A stretch of 64,000 nt of DNA from Streptococcus didelphis DSM 15616 (GCF_000380005.1 NZ_KB904188.1:62001-126000), one strand, 5' to 3'; counted from the first letter of the stretch, positions 1 to 9,737 are shown. Translations and numbers: made by a program. The notes: a model not told the origin generated them from the letters alone.

Positions 1-2
1 AG

Positions 3-299
3 TTTCAGCAGATGTCAGAAGCCTATGCCAGTCAAAGCCAATTTGTTCGATTTCGTCCAGAGATTCGTTCACTTAAGAAGGCTCTGCTTATGGCCAAAAA
101 AGACTTGGATCTCAATCCTCAAATAAGTGCCTTAAGAGTAGCAGAAGTGAACCTTCAAAAGCTTCTGGCCCATGTTTCTGAAGAACTGGCGAGGTCGATT
201 TCTAGTCATATTTTTGTTGATACGGGTTTGCCCTTGGCACCAAAGCATGAAAAGCTGGGTAGAGGAATCTATAATAATATTAAGGAAAAGGACAGGTAA
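3..299 (+). CDS. ylbF: YlbF/RicF family regulator, 5' end cut by window
   Basis: The reading frame is open to the first base, so the N-terminal part lies outside the window. What remains matches the C-terminal half of YlbF (RicF): a helical stretch rich in Lys/Glu around '[14 protein letters not shown]' followed by '[15 protein letters not shown]'. RicF forms the Y-complex with RicA and RicT, which guides RNase Y in Bacillus subtilis. Unlike the Bacillus protein as I remember it, this one ends without a cysteine-rich tail. The stop overlaps the next start in TAATG, so it is translationally coupled to ylbG. Its partner ricT lies about 7 kb downstream. Confidence 0.8.
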   Translation, partial: FQQMSEAYASQSQFVRFRPEIRSLKKALLMAKKDLDLNPQISALRVAEVNLQKLLAHVSEELARSISSHIFVDTGLPLAPKHEKLGRGIYNNIKEKDR

Positions 300-577
300 T
301 GTTTGAGAAAAATAATCGCATAGGCTTAGTGGTTTACTTATACTATAATCGCGATGCCAGAAAACTCTATAAATTTGGTGATGCCTACTATCACTCGAAA
401 AAAACCAGGTATCTTGTCTTATATATCGATGCTAAGGACCTTGAAACTAAGCTAAAAGAAATTAAGAAATTAAAGTTTGTCAAGGAGGTTAAACCATCAG
501 CTTTTGATGAGATTGACCATAATTTTGTAGGGAATTTACACCGCCAAGAAGAAAAAGAAGTGGTGATAGATAGCTAG
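299..577 (+). CDS. ylbG: YlbG family protein (DUF2129)
   Basis: A 92-residue small cytoplasmic protein beginning '[23 protein letters not shown]'-like and containing '[12 protein letters not shown]', the typical start and core of the YlbG/DUF2129 family (usual length about 90). Its biochemical role is unknown. The start codon overlaps the ylbF stop by one base, the usual ylbF-ylbG arrangement in Firmicutes. It is the last gene of this transcript, since a hairpin terminator follows directly. Confidence 0.85.
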   Translation: MFEKNNRIGLVVYLYYNRDARKLYKFGDAYYHSKKTRYLVLYIDAKDLETKLKEIKKLKFVKEVKPSAFDEIDHNFVGNLHRQEEKEVVIDS

Positions 578-596
578 TTTTAAGTAAGTACATAAG

Positions 597-627
597 CTGA
601 TTTCTATTTTAGGAATCAGTTTTTTTC
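597..627 (+). terminator. Rho-independent terminator after ylbG
   Basis: A 9-bp stem (CTGATTTCT with AGGAATCAG, one G-U pair) with a 5-base loop is followed by a run of T. Confidence 0.8.
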
Positions 628-734
628 TAATCAAAACTTTTATTCTAGAAGAAGAAAAGGCTTACATTTCCCTGACTTTTTGGCTTTTCTACTAATAAGA
701 AAAAGAATTAAATAAGATTTAAGTTAAGAATCCA

Positions 735-763
735 TTGACAATTTTCTGATAATTCTGTATTCT
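735..763 (+). promoter_or_regulatory. Promoter of the liv operon
   Basis: TTGACA at 735-740 and TATTCT at 758-763 are separated by 17 bases, upstream of livJ. The spacer holds a CodY-like box (separate entry). Confidence 0.75.
740..754 (+). promoter_or_regulatory. CodY box within liv promoter
   Basis: AATTTTCTGATAATT matches the CodY consensus AATTTTCWGAAAATT at 14 of 15 positions. It lies between the -35 and -10 elements, so CodY loaded with branched-chain amino acids should block RNA polymerase. This fits the cargo of the operon. The assignment is by motif match only. Confidence 0.65.
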
Positions 764-802
764 TATCTACATATCATTTTTTAGATTGTATGAGGAAATA
801 GT

Positions 803-1975
803 ATGAGAAAGAAGCTTTTAGTTTTAGCAATGACATCTTTATCAGTGATCATTTTGACAGCTTGTCAAGCAGCCCCACCAAGTAGTACGTCTAATGCAAA
901 AGGAACCACCATTGAAAAGACGCTTAAGCTGGGCCTTAATTTTGAATTAACGGGGGCAGTATCAGCTTATGGAAATGCCCAAAAACGAGGGGCACAAATG
1001 GCAGCTGCAGAAATTAATAAGGCTGGTGGTGTTGATGGTAAAAAAATAGAGCTCATTGCCAAAGATAATAAGTCAGAAAATGCCGAGTCAGCTATTGTGA
1101 CCACAAGCCTAGCAACTAAAGAAAAGGTTAATCTTATCATTGGCTCATCTACCTCAGGAGCTGTAGCAGCAGGTTCTCCCAATGCCACAGCAGCAGCAGT
1201 ACCAGTAGTTACCCCAGCAGGTACTCAGGACGACTTAACCATTGCTAAGGATGGAAAGACCTATGATTACATCTATCGAGCTACGTTTACAGATTCTTAT
1301 CAAGGAAATATGCTAGCAAAATTTGCCTCTGATGCTTTAGGGGCCAAAAAGGTAGCTCTCTTTTATGATAATTCAAGTGATTATGCCAAAGGGATTACCA
1401 AACGCTTTAAAAAGACTTTTGAGGGGCAGATTGTTTCTGAGTCAACCTATCAATCAGGAGATACAGATTTTCAATCAGCCTTAACCAAAATAAAACATCA
1501 AGCCTATGATGCTATTGTTATGCCAGGCTATTATCAAGAAACAGGCACAATCATTAAACAGGCGCGTGAAATGGGAATTACAGTTCCTATTATTGGTCCA
1601 GATGGCTTTGCGGATGCAAAACTTATTGAGCTTGCAGGTAAGGAAAATGCTGATAATGTTTACTATCTCTCAGCTTATTCTTCAGCTGTATCTCCAAAAG
1701 CAGCTCAATTTGCCAAAAACTATAAGAAGAGATATGGTTCAGAACCTTCTATGTTTGCTGCTTTAGCCTATGATGCTGTTTATATGGGAGCAAAAGCTGC
1801 TAAAGGGGCTAAGACCTCAAAAGACATTGCTCAGAACCTAGCTTACTTAAAGGATTTTGAAGGGGTGACAGGGCTTATGACTATTGATAAGAAACATAAT
1901 CCCATAAAATCTGTAACCATTATTGGCCTAAGTAAGGGTCAAGAAAGTTCAGCCACAGTTGTAAAACCTAATTAA
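803..1975 (+). CDS. livJ: Branched-chain amino acid ABC transporter, substrate-binding lipoprotein
   Basis: A 390-residue type I periplasmic-binding-protein fold. It has a lipoprotein signal: basic MRKK, a hydrophobic stretch, then lipobox LTAC with Cys21 as the lipidated residue. The mature protein has the family features 'ELTGAVSAYGNAQKRGAQMA' and 'IIGSSTSGAVAAGSP', typical of leucine/isoleucine/valine-binding proteins (Peripla_BP_6). It is tethered outside the membrane and delivers Leu/Ile/Val to the LivHM permease. It is the first gene of livJHMGF and has its own promoter at 735-763. The 52-base gap to livH shows no terminator. Confidence 0.92.
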   Translation: MRKKLLVLAMTSLSVIILTACQAAPPSSTSNAKGTTIEKTLKLGLNFELTGAVSAYGNAQKRGAQMAAAEINKAGGVDGKKIELIAKDNKSENAESAIVTTSLATKEKVNLIIGSSTSGAVAAGSPNATAAAVPVVTPAGTQDDLTIAKDGKTYDYIYRATFTDSYQGNMLAKFASDALGAKKVALFYDNSSDYAKGITKRFKKTFEGQIVSESTYQSGDTDFQSALTKIKHQAYDAIVMPGYYQETGTIIKQAREMGITVPIIGPDGFADAKLIELAGKENADNVYYLSAYSSAVSPKAAQFAKNYKKRYGSEPSMFAALAYDAVYMGAKAAKGAKTSKDIAQNLAYLKDFEGVTGLMTIDKKHNPIKSVTIIGLSKGQESSATVVKPN

Positions 1976-2027
1976 TAGAGAAGGATAGAACCTTCACACT
2001 TACAAAGATAGAAAGTATGGTAAGGAA

Positions 2028-2897
2028 ATGCTTCAACAACTTGTAAATGGTCTCATACTAGGAAGTGTCTATGCACTTCTTGCCCTAGGCTATACTATGG
2101 TATATGGAATCATCAAATTAATCAACTTTGCCCACGGTGACTTGTATATGATGGGAGCCTTTATTGGTTATTATTTAATTAATGCCTTCCATCTCAATTT
2201 CTTTGTGGCCCTCTTATTAACAATGCTGATAACAGCTACACTTGGTATGCTGATTGAATTTTTAGCTTACAGACCCTTACGCCATTCAACACGGATTGCA
2301 GCTTTGATAACAGCTATCGGGGTTTCCTTTTTCTTAGAATATGGTATGGTCTACCTTGTAGGAGCAGAAGCAAGAGCCTTTCCCCAAGCCATCAAAACAG
2401 TTAAATATAGCTTGGGATCTGTAACTATTACCAATATCCAACTTATTATTTTGTTTGTTTCACTTTTTTTGATGATTGCCCTGCAATTTATCGTAAAAGA
2501 AACCAAGATGGGCAAGGCCATGCGAGCAGTCTCTGTAGACAGTGATGCAGCCCAGTTGATGGGAATTAATGTCAACTCAACTATTAGCTTTACCTTTGCC
2601 CTAGGCTCAGCTCTGGCTGGCGCTGCTGGAGTCTTGATTGGTCTATATTACAATTCCATTAACCCTCTAATGGGGATGACACCAGGAATCAAATCCTTTG
2701 TGGCCGCTGTTTTGGGTGGTATTGGTATTATTCCAGGTGCAGCTTTAGGTGGCATTTTAATCGGCCTAATTGAAACAGTCTCGGTTGCTATTGGATTTTC
2801 AAGTTACCGTGATGCGACTGTCTTTGCTGTTTTGATTATTATATTATTAATTAAGCCAGCAGGACTCTTAGGGAAAAATCTCAAGGAGAAGGTGTAA
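2028..2897 (+). CDS. livH: Branched-chain amino acid ABC transporter permease LivH
   Basis: A 289-residue membrane protein, nearly all hydrophobic, with about eight predicted helices. It carries the LivH hallmarks 'LILGSVYALLALGYTMVYGIIKLINFAHGD' near the N-terminus (split here by helices) and the 'GxxxAAxxxG'-type coupling region 'MRAVSVDSDAAQLMGINVN' that contacts the ATPases. It forms the translocation channel with LivM. It is second in the operon, four bases upstream of livM. Confidence 0.92.
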   Translation: MLQQLVNGLILGSVYALLALGYTMVYGIIKLINFAHGDLYMMGAFIGYYLINAFHLNFFVALLLTMLITATLGMLIEFLAYRPLRHSTRIAALITAIGVSFFLEYGMVYLVGAEARAFPQAIKTVKYSLGSVTITNIQLIILFVSLFLMIALQFIVKETKMGKAMRAVSVDSDAAQLMGINVNSTISFTFALGSALAGAAGVLIGLYYNSINPLMGMTPGIKSFVAAVLGGIGIIPGAALGGILIGLIETVSVAIGFSSYRDATVFAVLIIILLIKPAGLLGKNLKEKV

Positions 2898-2901
2898 GAT
2901 T

Positions 2902-3855
2902 ATGAAGATAAAGAAAAAAGCTAATATCATTTGGCTTGCTGTTCTAGCTGGGGTTTACCTGATACTTCATTTATTGGTAGAATCAGGTCTTTTAGGTCCT
3001 TATTATGTTCAAATCTTGATGGGGATTGGCATTGCTATTATAATGGCTTTGGGAACTAACCTAGTTCTAGGTTTCTCAGGCCAATTTCCCTTAGGGCAAG
3101 CTGGTTTTATGGCAATAGGTGCCTATACGACAGCTATTGTGACTGATAGTATTCCAACTTATCTTGGTTTTTATTTATCCATGCTTTTGGGGGTCTTGAT
3201 AGCAGGTTTCATAGCTGTTTTAGTAGGTTTTCCTACCTTACGTTTAAAGGGGGACTATCTGGCTATTGCAACCTTGGGAGTGGCAGAAATTATTAGGATA
3301 GCTATTATTAATGGTGGTGAAGTGACAAATGGTGCAGCTGGACTTACTGGAGTTCTGCTTTATACATCTTGGCCAGTGGTTTATCTTTTTGTTATTGTCA
3401 TTACCATTCTTATTCTTAATTTTTTAAGGTCAGCGACAGGGCGTCAGGTTATTTCTGTCAGAGAAGATGAGATTGCAGCTGAGTCAATGGGTGTTAACAC
3501 AACTAAAGTCAAGGTTATGACCTTTTCTTTAGCAGCAATGACAGCAAGCATCGCAGGCTCTCTCTATGTTGGTTATATTGGAACAGTTGTCCCCAAAGAC
3601 TTTACCATTATGCGTTCTATAGATTATTTAATCATAGCTGTTTTGGGAGGCTTAGGTTCTATTACAGGTACTATAGTAGCTGCTATTGTTTTAGGAATAT
3701 TAAATATGTATCTCCAAAACTTCTCAGAATTACGAATGATTATTTATTCCCTTGCTTTAATTTTAGTTATGATTTTTAGACCTGGGGGCTTGCTTGGAAC
3801 AAGAGAATTTAGCCTCAGTAAATTATTATCAGCTAAGAATCAGGAGGGTAAATAA
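2902..3855 (+). CDS. livM: Branched-chain amino acid ABC transporter permease LivM
   Basis: A 317-residue permease with the LivM signature 'LNLVLGFSGQFPLGQAGFMAIGAYT'-like region (residues about 55-75) and the EAA-type loop 'VREDEIAAESMGVNTTKVKV' that docks the ATPase subunits. It has eight to ten membrane segments. It pairs with LivH. It ends directly before the livG start with no gap, a tight operon junction. Confidence 0.92.
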   Translation: MKIKKKANIIWLAVLAGVYLILHLLVESGLLGPYYVQILMGIGIAIIMALGTNLVLGFSGQFPLGQAGFMAIGAYTTAIVTDSIPTYLGFYLSMLLGVLIAGFIAVLVGFPTLRLKGDYLAIATLGVAEIIRIAIINGGEVTNGAAGLTGVLLYTSWPVVYLFVIVITILILNFLRSATGRQVISVREDEIAAESMGVNTTKVKVMTFSLAAMTASIAGSLYVGYIGTVVPKDFTIMRSIDYLIIAVLGGLGSITGTIVAAIVLGILNMYLQNFSELRMIIYSLALILVMIFRPGGLLGTREFSLSKLLSAKNQEGK

Positions 3856-4620
3856 ATGGCACTTCTAGAAGTTAAACAGTTAACCAAGAACTTTGGTGGC
3901 CTAACAGCTGTGGGTGATGTTAGTATGGAACTTCATCAAGGAGAGTTGGTTGGTTTGATTGGACCAAATGGTGCTGGGAAGACAACTCTCTTTAATCTGC
4001 TAACAGGGGTCTATGTTCCAAGTGAAGGTACTATTAGTATTGATGGCACCCTTATTAATGGCAAGGCTCCCTATAAGATTGCTTCATTAGGATTGTCCAG
4101 GACCTTCCAAAACATAAGACTCTTTAAAGACATGACTGTCCTTGAAAACGTGCTTATTGGCTTGGCTAATCAAGAAAAGCCACATTTGCTAGCTAGTTTG
4201 TTAAGACTTCCTAAGTTTTATCAGACTGAAAGTGATTTGGAAAGAAAAGCCTTAGACTTATTACAGATCTTTAAGCTGGAAGATGACGCTCAGACATTAG
4301 CTAAAAATTTGCCTTATGGGCAACAAAGACGGCTAGAAATTGTCCGTGCTCTAGCTACAAAGCCTAAAATTTTATTTTTAGATGAGCCAGCAGCTGGGAT
4401 GAATCCTCAAGAAACCTTGGAGTTAACAGCTCTTATTAGGCAGATTAAGGATGAATTTGGCATTACCATCATTTTGATTGAGCATGATATGAATCTGGTT
4501 ATGGAAGTCACCCAGAGAATTTATGTCTTAGAATATGGTCGCCTCATCGCCCATGGCAGTCCTGAGGAAATTAAACATAATAAAAGGGTTATTGAAGCTT
4601 ATTTGGGAGGTGATATGTGA
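3856..4620 (+). CDS. livG: Branched-chain amino acid ABC transporter ATPase LivG
   Basis: A 254-residue ATPase with Walker A GPNGAGKTT, a LivG-type signature region 'LPYGQQRRLEI' (replacing the classical LSGGQ), Walker B 'ILFLDEPAAGMNP' and switch His in 'LIEHDMN'. LivG and LivF form the heterodimeric motor of the Leu/Ile/Val importer. Its stop overlaps the livF start. Confidence 0.92.
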   Translation: MALLEVKQLTKNFGGLTAVGDVSMELHQGELVGLIGPNGAGKTTLFNLLTGVYVPSEGTISIDGTLINGKAPYKIASLGLSRTFQNIRLFKDMTVLENVLIGLANQEKPHLLASLLRLPKFYQTESDLERKALDLLQIFKLEDDAQTLAKNLPYGQQRRLEIVRALATKPKILFLDEPAAGMNPQETLELTALIRQIKDEFGITIILIEHDMNLVMEVTQRIYVLEYGRLIAHGSPEEIKHNKRVIEAYLGGDM

Positions 4621-5330
4621 TGACTATGTTATCAGTGGAAAATCTTTCTATCAAATATGGGGCTATTGAAGCTGTCAAGGATGTTTCTTTTTCTGTTAAT
4701 GAAGGTGAGGTTGTGACCCTTATTGGTGCTAATGGTGCCGGAAAGACCTCTATATTAAGAACAATTTCTGGCTTGGTCAGACCAAGTAGTGGTGCTATCC
4801 ATTTCTTAGGTCAAGCAATCCATAAATTACCTGCTCGGAAAATTGTTGCCAAAGGTTTGTCACAAGTACCAGAAGGTCGCCATATTTTTTCTGGCCTAAC
4901 AGTTATGGAAAACTTGGAAATGGGAGCTTTTTTAATTAAGAATCGAGAGGACAACCAAGAAAATTTAAAACTTATTTTTGACCGTTTTCCCAGATTAGAA
5001 GAACGTAAAAACCAAGATGCTGCTACTCTCTCAGGTGGTGAGCAGCAAATGCTGGCTATGGGACGTGCTTTAATGAGTAAACCTAAATTGCTTTTATTGG
5101 ATGAACCATCTATGGGGCTGGCTCCTATTTTTATTCAAGAAATATTTAATATCATTCAGGATATTCAAAAAAAGGGAACAACCATCCTACTCATTGAACA
5201 AAATGCTAATAAAGCTTTGTCAATTGCTGATAGAGCCTATGTTTTAGAAACAGGGAAAGTGGTTTTATCAGGTTCAGGTCAGGAATTATTAGAATCTGAG
5301 CAGGTTAAGAAAGCCTACCTTGGTGGTTAG
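4620..5330 (+). CDS. livF: Branched-chain amino acid ABC transporter ATPase LivF
   Basis: A 236-residue ATPase with Walker A GANGAGKTS, signature LSGGEQQML, Walker B 'LLLLDEPSMGLAP' and 'LIEQN' switch. I chose the ATG at 4620, which overlaps the livG stop; a GGAGG ribosome binding site lies eight bases upstream. An in-frame GTG three bases earlier and an ATG at 4626 are alternatives. It is the last gene of the liv operon; no clear terminator follows within the 64 bases before the next gene. Confidence 0.92.
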   Translation: MTMLSVENLSIKYGAIEAVKDVSFSVNEGEVVTLIGANGAGKTSILRTISGLVRPSSGAIHFLGQAIHKLPARKIVAKGLSQVPEGRHIFSGLTVMENLEMGAFLIKNREDNQENLKLIFDRFPRLEERKNQDAATLSGGEQQMLAMGRALMSKPKLLLLDEPSMGLAPIFIQEIFNIIQDIQKKGTTILLIEQNANKALSIADRAYVLETGKVVLSGSGQELLESEQVKKAYLGG

Positions 5331-5394
5331 TAACAGTAACCAAAGATTCAACTTATAATGTAAAAAGTAAAAAAGAAAAACAAGAGGAAATCTT

Positions 5395-6057
5395 ATGTCA
5401 GTAAAAGATTATATGACAGCAGATGTAATAGCTATTTCGCCTGATACCAGAGTTGCTAAGGCAGCTGATATGATGAGAAAAGAAGAGGTTCGCCGTTTAC
5501 CAGTAGTTGAAAATGGTCGCCTGGTGGGCCTAGTCACAGCTGGTACAATGGCAGATGCCAGTCCTTCAAAGGCAACTAGCCTTTCTATCTATGAAATGAA
5601 TTACTTGCTTAACAAGACAAAAATTCAAGATATTATGATAAAAAAGGTAATCACTGTTTCTCCTAATGCCAGCTTAGAAGATGCTATTTATCTCATGCTC
5701 CAGCATAAAATTGGTGTCCTACCTGTGCTTGATAATAATCAGCTTTGTGGGATCATAACGGATAAGGATGTTTACCGGGCCTTCTTACATATTTCTGGTT
5801 ATGGTCTAGCAGGGGTAAGGATTGTGTTGCAGGCTGATAATGTGGTTAGTATTCTAGCTAAGGTTACAGAAGTTATTTCAAATGAAAACCTTAATATTCG
5901 AAGAACCATAATTGATACCCGTGCTTCTGGCAAAACAGTCATTGAAATTCAAGTAGATGGTGATATTGAGCCTGTTTATTTAAAAGAAAAATTAGAAACT
6001 ATTGGTGTTGAAGTAGACTCAATTGCAAAAACAAGTGAAAAACCAGACTTTAATTAA
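5395..6057 (+). CDS. CBS-domain protein with C-terminal ACT-like domain (AcuB-like)
   Basis: A 220-residue cytoplasmic protein. Two CBS motifs come first ('[14 protein letters not shown]', '[17 protein letters not shown]'; '[14 protein letters not shown]', '[20 protein letters not shown]'), then a segment from about residue 140 with ACT-domain character ('[10 protein letters not shown]', '[12 protein letters not shown]'). Similar CBS-ACT proteins include AcuB of Bacillus. They bind adenine nucleotides or amino acids; the ligand here is unknown. Position just after livF suggests co-transcription and perhaps a role in branched-chain amino acid sensing. That link is inference. Confidence 0.8.
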   Translation: MSVKDYMTADVIAISPDTRVAKAADMMRKEEVRRLPVVENGRLVGLVTAGTMADASPSKATSLSIYEMNYLLNKTKIQDIMIKKVITVSPNASLEDAIYLMLQHKIGVLPVLDNNQLCGIITDKDVYRAFLHISGYGLAGVRIVLQADNVVSILAKVTEVISNENLNIRRTIIDTRASGKTVIEIQVDGDIEPVYLKEKLETIGVEVDSIAKTSEKPDFN

Positions 6058-6061
6058 GCTT

Positions 6062-6094
6062 AAGTGCTGCTATTGAATTAGCAGTGCTTTTTTC
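6062..6094 (+). terminator. Rho-independent terminator after the CBS gene
   Basis: A 10-bp stem (AAGTGCTGCT with AGCAGTGCTT, two G-U pairs) with an 8-base loop and a run of T. Confidence 0.8.
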
Positions 6095-6140
6095 GATAAT
6101 TTTTGGTAAAATAGAAATAACAATTAAAAAAGGATATAAG

Positions 6141-6773
6141 ATGACAAAAGGTATTGTGATTACACTTGAAGGTCCTGATGGAGCTGGTAAAACCAGTGTT
6201 TTAGAAGGCATTCTCCCCTTATTAGAAGCAGAATTGTCACAAAGGATTATGACTACCAGAGAACCAGGTGGGGTGGCTATTTCTGAAAAGATTAGAGAGA
6301 TTATTCTTGATCCTATTAATACAGCTATGGATAATAAGACAGAACTTCTCTTGTATATTGCAGCAAGGCGGCAACATATGGTAGAAAAAGTCTTACCAGC
6401 TCTTGAAGAGGGAGCTCTTGTTTTGATTGATCGTTTTATTGATAGCTCGGTTGCTTATCAGGGTGCAGGTAGAGGCCTGGATAAAAAAGATATTAAATGG
6501 CTAAATAGCTTTGCAACGGATGGTATTGTACCTGATTTAACCTTATATTTTGATGTACCCTCTCAGGTAGGTCTTGCTAGAATAGCTAAAAGCAAGGACA
6601 GAGAAGTGAATAGACTTGACTTAGAGCAGCTTGAGATGCATCAAAAGGTCAGAAGTGGCTATTTAGAACTTGCCCAAGAAAATCCAAAGCGCATAGTAAC
6701 AATTGATGCCTCACAGACCTTAGACCAAGTCATTACAGAGACAGTTAAGATCATTAAGGAACAGCTAAGATAA
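6141..6773 (+). CDS. tmk: Thymidylate kinase
   Basis: A 210-residue dTMP kinase that converts dTMP to dTDP for DNA synthesis. The P-loop is [10 protein letters not shown] and the '[14 protein letters not shown]' region is the DR(Y/F) substrate motif. The ATG at 6141 is preferred because the P-loop then sits at the usual distance from the N-terminus and an AAAAAAGGA site precedes it. A longer in-frame extension upstream would run through the terminator. It heads the tmk-holB-ricT-yabA-rsmI set, a common streptococcal operon. Confidence 0.93.
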   Translation: MTKGIVITLEGPDGAGKTSVLEGILPLLEAELSQRIMTTREPGGVAISEKIREIILDPINTAMDNKTELLLYIAARRQHMVEKVLPALEEGALVLIDRFIDSSVAYQGAGRGLDKKDIKWLNSFATDGIVPDLTLYFDVPSQVGLARIAKSKDREVNRLDLEQLEMHQKVRSGYLELAQENPKRIVTIDASQTLDQVITETVKIIKEQLR

Positions 6774-6797
6774 ACCGCACGAGAAAGGAGTTTAGGA

Positions 6798-7679
6798 ATG
6801 GCTCAGACAATTGCAGAACAAGTCCCACAAGCCTATAAATCTTTTAAAGAGATTTTACAAAAGAAACGTTTAAACCATGCCTATCTCTTTTCAGGTGATT
6901 ATGCTAATTTGGAGATGGCTTTATATATAGCCAAGTCTATTTTTTGTGATTGTGAAAGTGATGTTCTTGCCTGCAATAAGTGTCGTATTTGTCAGTTGAT
7001 TGATAGGAATGAGTTTTCTGATTTAACTATTCTAGAACCTAATGGCCAATTTATCAAGACGGAAATCGTTAGGGAAATGATGAAGAACTTTTCACGGACA
7101 GGCTATGAAAGTGAGAAGCAGGTTTTTATTATTAAAGACTGTGAAAAGATGCATACCAATGCAGCCAATAGTCTTTTAAAGTTTATTGAAGAACCTCAAA
7201 GTTCATCTTATATTTTTTTACTAACCAATGATGAAAGTCATGTTTTGCCGACCATTAAAAGTAGAACGCAAATTTTCCATTTTCCTAAAAATGAGGCCTA
7301 TTTAGTAGAATTGGCTCAAAAAAAGGGACTTTTAAAGGATCAAGCAGTCTTAATGGCAAAATTAGCTAAAAATCCAGCCCACTTAGAAACTATGGTTGAG
7401 GACTCTAAAATTTTGGAGCTTATTTCTTTAAGTCAGCGTTTTGTCTCCTTGTTATTAAAGGATAAGGATAAGGCCTACTTAGAAATTAGTCGTCTTAGTG
7501 CCCTTGCAGGTGAAAAGAGTGAACAGGATATTCTTTTGAGCCTTTTAACCCTTATTTTGGCTAAAGACTACGGGCAAGAGCAGGCTGTTGCCTATTTAGA
7601 TGCTCTTTATGAGGCAAGGAAAATGTGGCAGAGTAATGTTCATTTTCAAAATGCACTAGAATATATGGTAATCAGATGA
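6798..7679 (+). CDS. holB: DNA polymerase III subunit delta'
   Basis: A 293-residue clamp-loader subunit. It has a zinc module with four cysteines ('CDCESDVLACNKCRIC', residues about 49-64) and the delta' core 'NSLLKFIEEPQSSSYIFLLTN' followed by 'SRTQIFHF'. It opens and loads the sliding clamp with DnaX and HolA. The stop overlaps the ricT start in ATGA, so it is translationally coupled. Confidence 0.92.
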   Translation: MAQTIAEQVPQAYKSFKEILQKKRLNHAYLFSGDYANLEMALYIAKSIFCDCESDVLACNKCRICQLIDRNEFSDLTILEPNGQFIKTEIVREMMKNFSRTGYESEKQVFIIKDCEKMHTNAANSLLKFIEEPQSSSYIFLLTNDESHVLPTIKSRTQIFHFPKNEAYLVELAQKKGLLKDQAVLMAKLAKNPAHLETMVEDSKILELISLSQRFVSLLLKDKDKAYLEISRLSALAGEKSEQDILLSLLTLILAKDYGQEQAVAYLDALYEARKMWQSNVHFQNALEYMVIR

Positions 7680-8476
7680 CAAGTACGATTGGTATTAAGT
7701 ATTCTGAAAAAGAAACTATACAATTTGTGAAATCAGACCAAGATTATCCTAAGATGACTTACTTGGTCATAAAAGAAGCACGGGGGAGTCGCTTGGCTAG
7801 GGTTTACCAACCTTTAAGAGAATTGAGGGAAGCTGCCTTACCTAAGGATATCCCTAGTGTTGTGAGGCAGGCGACAGCTAGAGATATTAAAGTAGCCAGG
7901 GCTAATCAGCAATTTGCTCAAGAATCAAGGATGAAGGTTAAAGAATTAATCACAGCCAGGCAACTCGACATGTCCCTAATTGATATTATTTTTCCTTTGG
8001 AAAAAAATTATGTCCTTATTACTTTTACAGCAGAAGAGCGTGTTGATTTTCGTTTGTTATTAAAGGACTTAGCAGGCTTTTTTAAGATGCGTATTGAATT
8101 GCGGCAGCTCAATAGTCGGGAAGAAGCAAAGGTTTATGGGGGCTTAGGACCTTGTGGTAGACCGACTTGTTGTTCAAGTTTTTTGGGAGAATTTCCAGCA
8201 GTCTCCATAAAAATGCTAAAGAATCAAGGCTTATCTTTTAATTCGGAAAAAACAAGAGGATATTGTGGTCGCTTGCTTTGTTGTTTGCAGTATGAAGATT
8301 CGTTTTATCAAGAAAGCAAAGGAAAGTTTCCAGATTATGGTAGCATAGTTGAAACAAGTGAAGGGCAAGCAAGTGTGGTTTCCATTGATATTTTCAAGGA
8401 AGAAATAAAGGTTAGGCCACATGGCAGCCACTTATTAAGAACGTATCATTTAGAGGAGGTAAGTCTTGGTAAATAA
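7676..8476 (+). CDS. ricT: PSP1-domain regulator RicT (YaaT)
   Basis: A 266-residue member of the PSP1/YaaT family, with conserved cysteines in '[16 protein letters not shown]' and '[13 protein letters not shown]' that ligate an Fe-S cluster in the Bacillus Y-complex. With RicA and RicF it modulates RNase Y. It lies between holB and yabA as in most streptococci. The partner ricF (ylbF) is also in this window at the left edge. Confidence 0.9.
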   Translation: MTSTIGIKYSEKETIQFVKSDQDYPKMTYLVIKEARGSRLARVYQPLRELREAALPKDIPSVVRQATARDIKVARANQQFAQESRMKVKELITARQLDMSLIDIIFPLEKNYVLITFTAEERVDFRLLLKDLAGFFKMRIELRQLNSREEAKVYGGLGPCGRPTCCSSFLGEFPAVSIKMLKNQGLSFNSEKTRGYCGRLLCCLQYEDSFYQESKGKFPDYGSIVETSEGQASVVSIDIFKEEIKVRPHGSHLLRTYHLEEVSLGK

Positions 8477-8819
8477 AAGAGAACTATTCGATGCTTTTGA
8501 CGGTTTCTCACAAAGTTTAATGGTCACTTTAGCAGACATAGAAGCAATGAAAAAACAAGTTCAGGGCTTGGTTGAAGAAAACACTGTTCTCAGGTTAGAA
8601 AATACCAAATTACGTGAGAGATTAAATCATTTAGAGCATGAAACGCATGCTAAGCCAGTCTCAAAGCAAGGCAATGAGCATTTGGAAGGTATTTATGACG
8701 AAGGCTTTCATATTTGTAATTTCTTTTATGGTCAGCGTCGAGAAAATGATGAAGAATGTATGTTTTGTAGAGAATTATTAGACAGAAAGTTAGATAATGC
8801 AAATTCAAAGAAGTTTTAA
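8466..8819 (+). CDS. yabA: Replication initiation control protein YabA
   Basis: A 117-residue protein with an N-terminal coiled coil (residues about 1-60, leucine-rich '[20 protein letters not shown]') and a C-terminal zinc site with a His/Cys pattern ('HICNFFYG', 'CMFCRE'). YabA bridges DnaA and DnaN and restrains replication initiation. The start is TTG at 8466, supported by a GAGGAGG site six bases upstream and by the family's N-terminus. It overlaps both ricT and rsmI. Confidence 0.9.
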   Translation: MVNKRELFDAFDGFSQSLMVTLADIEAMKKQVQGLVEENTVLRLENTKLRERLNHLEHETHAKPVSKQGNEHLEGIYDEGFHICNFFYGQRRENDEECMFCRELLDRKLDNANSKKF

Positions 8820-9672
8820 GGAAGCAAAAGCCAAAGGGACCCTTTATTTAGTGCCAACACCTATTGGTAACTTGCAAGATATGACCTTTAGGGCTGTTGA
8901 AACCTTAAAAAATGTAGACCTTATTTGTGCAGAAGATACTAGAAATACAGGACTCTTATTAAAGCATTTTACTATTACGACAAAGCAGTTTTCTTTTCAT
9001 GAGCATAATGCCTTTGAGAAAATTCCTCTTTTACTAGATTTATTGGAGTCTGGTCAAGACCTTGCTCAGGTTTCAGATGCTGGTATGCCTTCTATTTCCG
9101 ATCCAGGTCATGACTTGGTAAAAGCAGCACTAAAAAAAGATATTGCAGTGGTTGCTCTACCAGGTGCTTCTGCTGGGATTACAGCCTTAATTGCTAGTGG
9201 ATTAGCTCCACAGCCCCATACCTTTTATGGTTTTTTGCCTAGAAAAAGTGGCCAGCAAAAACATTTTTTTAGCGACAAAGAGGCTAGTATCGAGACACAG
9301 ATTTTTTATGAGTCTCCCTTTCGGGTGGCAAATACTCTAGAAAATATGCAGGCTATTTATGGGGACAGGCAGATTGTTTTGGTCAGAGAATTAACCAAGC
9401 TTTTTGAGGAATACCAAAGAGGAAGTATCAGTCAGATTCTAGAACACATTAGTAAACATCCCTTAAAAGGGGAATGTTTGATTATTGTGTCTGGTGCTAG
9501 CCAGATAGAAGACTCATCAGAAAGGTTAGAAGAAGATGATTTGCTTGCTTTGATTCAAAAAGAAATAGAAGCCGGTAATAAGCCTAATCAGGCTATTAAA
9601 AAGGTTGCTAAGGCCTATCAACTGAATCGTCAGGAACTTTATCAAGCCTTTCATAACAGAGAAAAAGACTAG
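8797..9672 (+). CDS. rsmI: 16S rRNA (cytidine(1402)-2'-O)-methyltransferase
   Basis: A 291-residue tetrapyrrole-methylase-fold enzyme that uses SAM to methylate the 2'-O of C1402 in 16S rRNA. Motifs seen: '[13 protein letters not shown]' (residues about 18-30), '[14 protein letters not shown]', '[12 protein letters not shown]' and 'LPGASA'. It starts inside the yabA 3' end (23-base overlap) and closes the operon. Its stop codon lies within the arm of the terminator hairpin. Confidence 0.92.
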   Translation: MQIQRSFKEAKAKGTLYLVPTPIGNLQDMTFRAVETLKNVDLICAEDTRNTGLLLKHFTITTKQFSFHEHNAFEKIPLLLDLLESGQDLAQVSDAGMPSISDPGHDLVKAALKKDIAVVALPGASAGITALIASGLAPQPHTFYGFLPRKSGQQKHFFSDKEASIETQIFYESPFRVANTLENMQAIYGDRQIVLVRELTKLFEEYQRGSISQILEHISKHPLKGECLIIVSGASQIEDSSERLEEDDLLALIQKEIEAGNKPNQAIKKVAKAYQLNRQELYQAFHNREKD

Positions 9673-9737
9673 TTTGTCTCACCAATCTTAGTTTTATTGC
9701 TTAAGGATTTGATGGTTTGAGACAAACTAGTCTTTTT
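9662..9737. terminator. Long bidirectional terminator between rsmI and cutC
   Basis: A near-perfect inverted repeat of about 19 bp (AAAAGACTAGTTTGTCTCA with its complement) closes a loop of about 35 bases and ends in a T run; A-rich flank on the other strand. It serves the convergent genes rsmI (+) and cutC (-). Confidence 0.85.
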
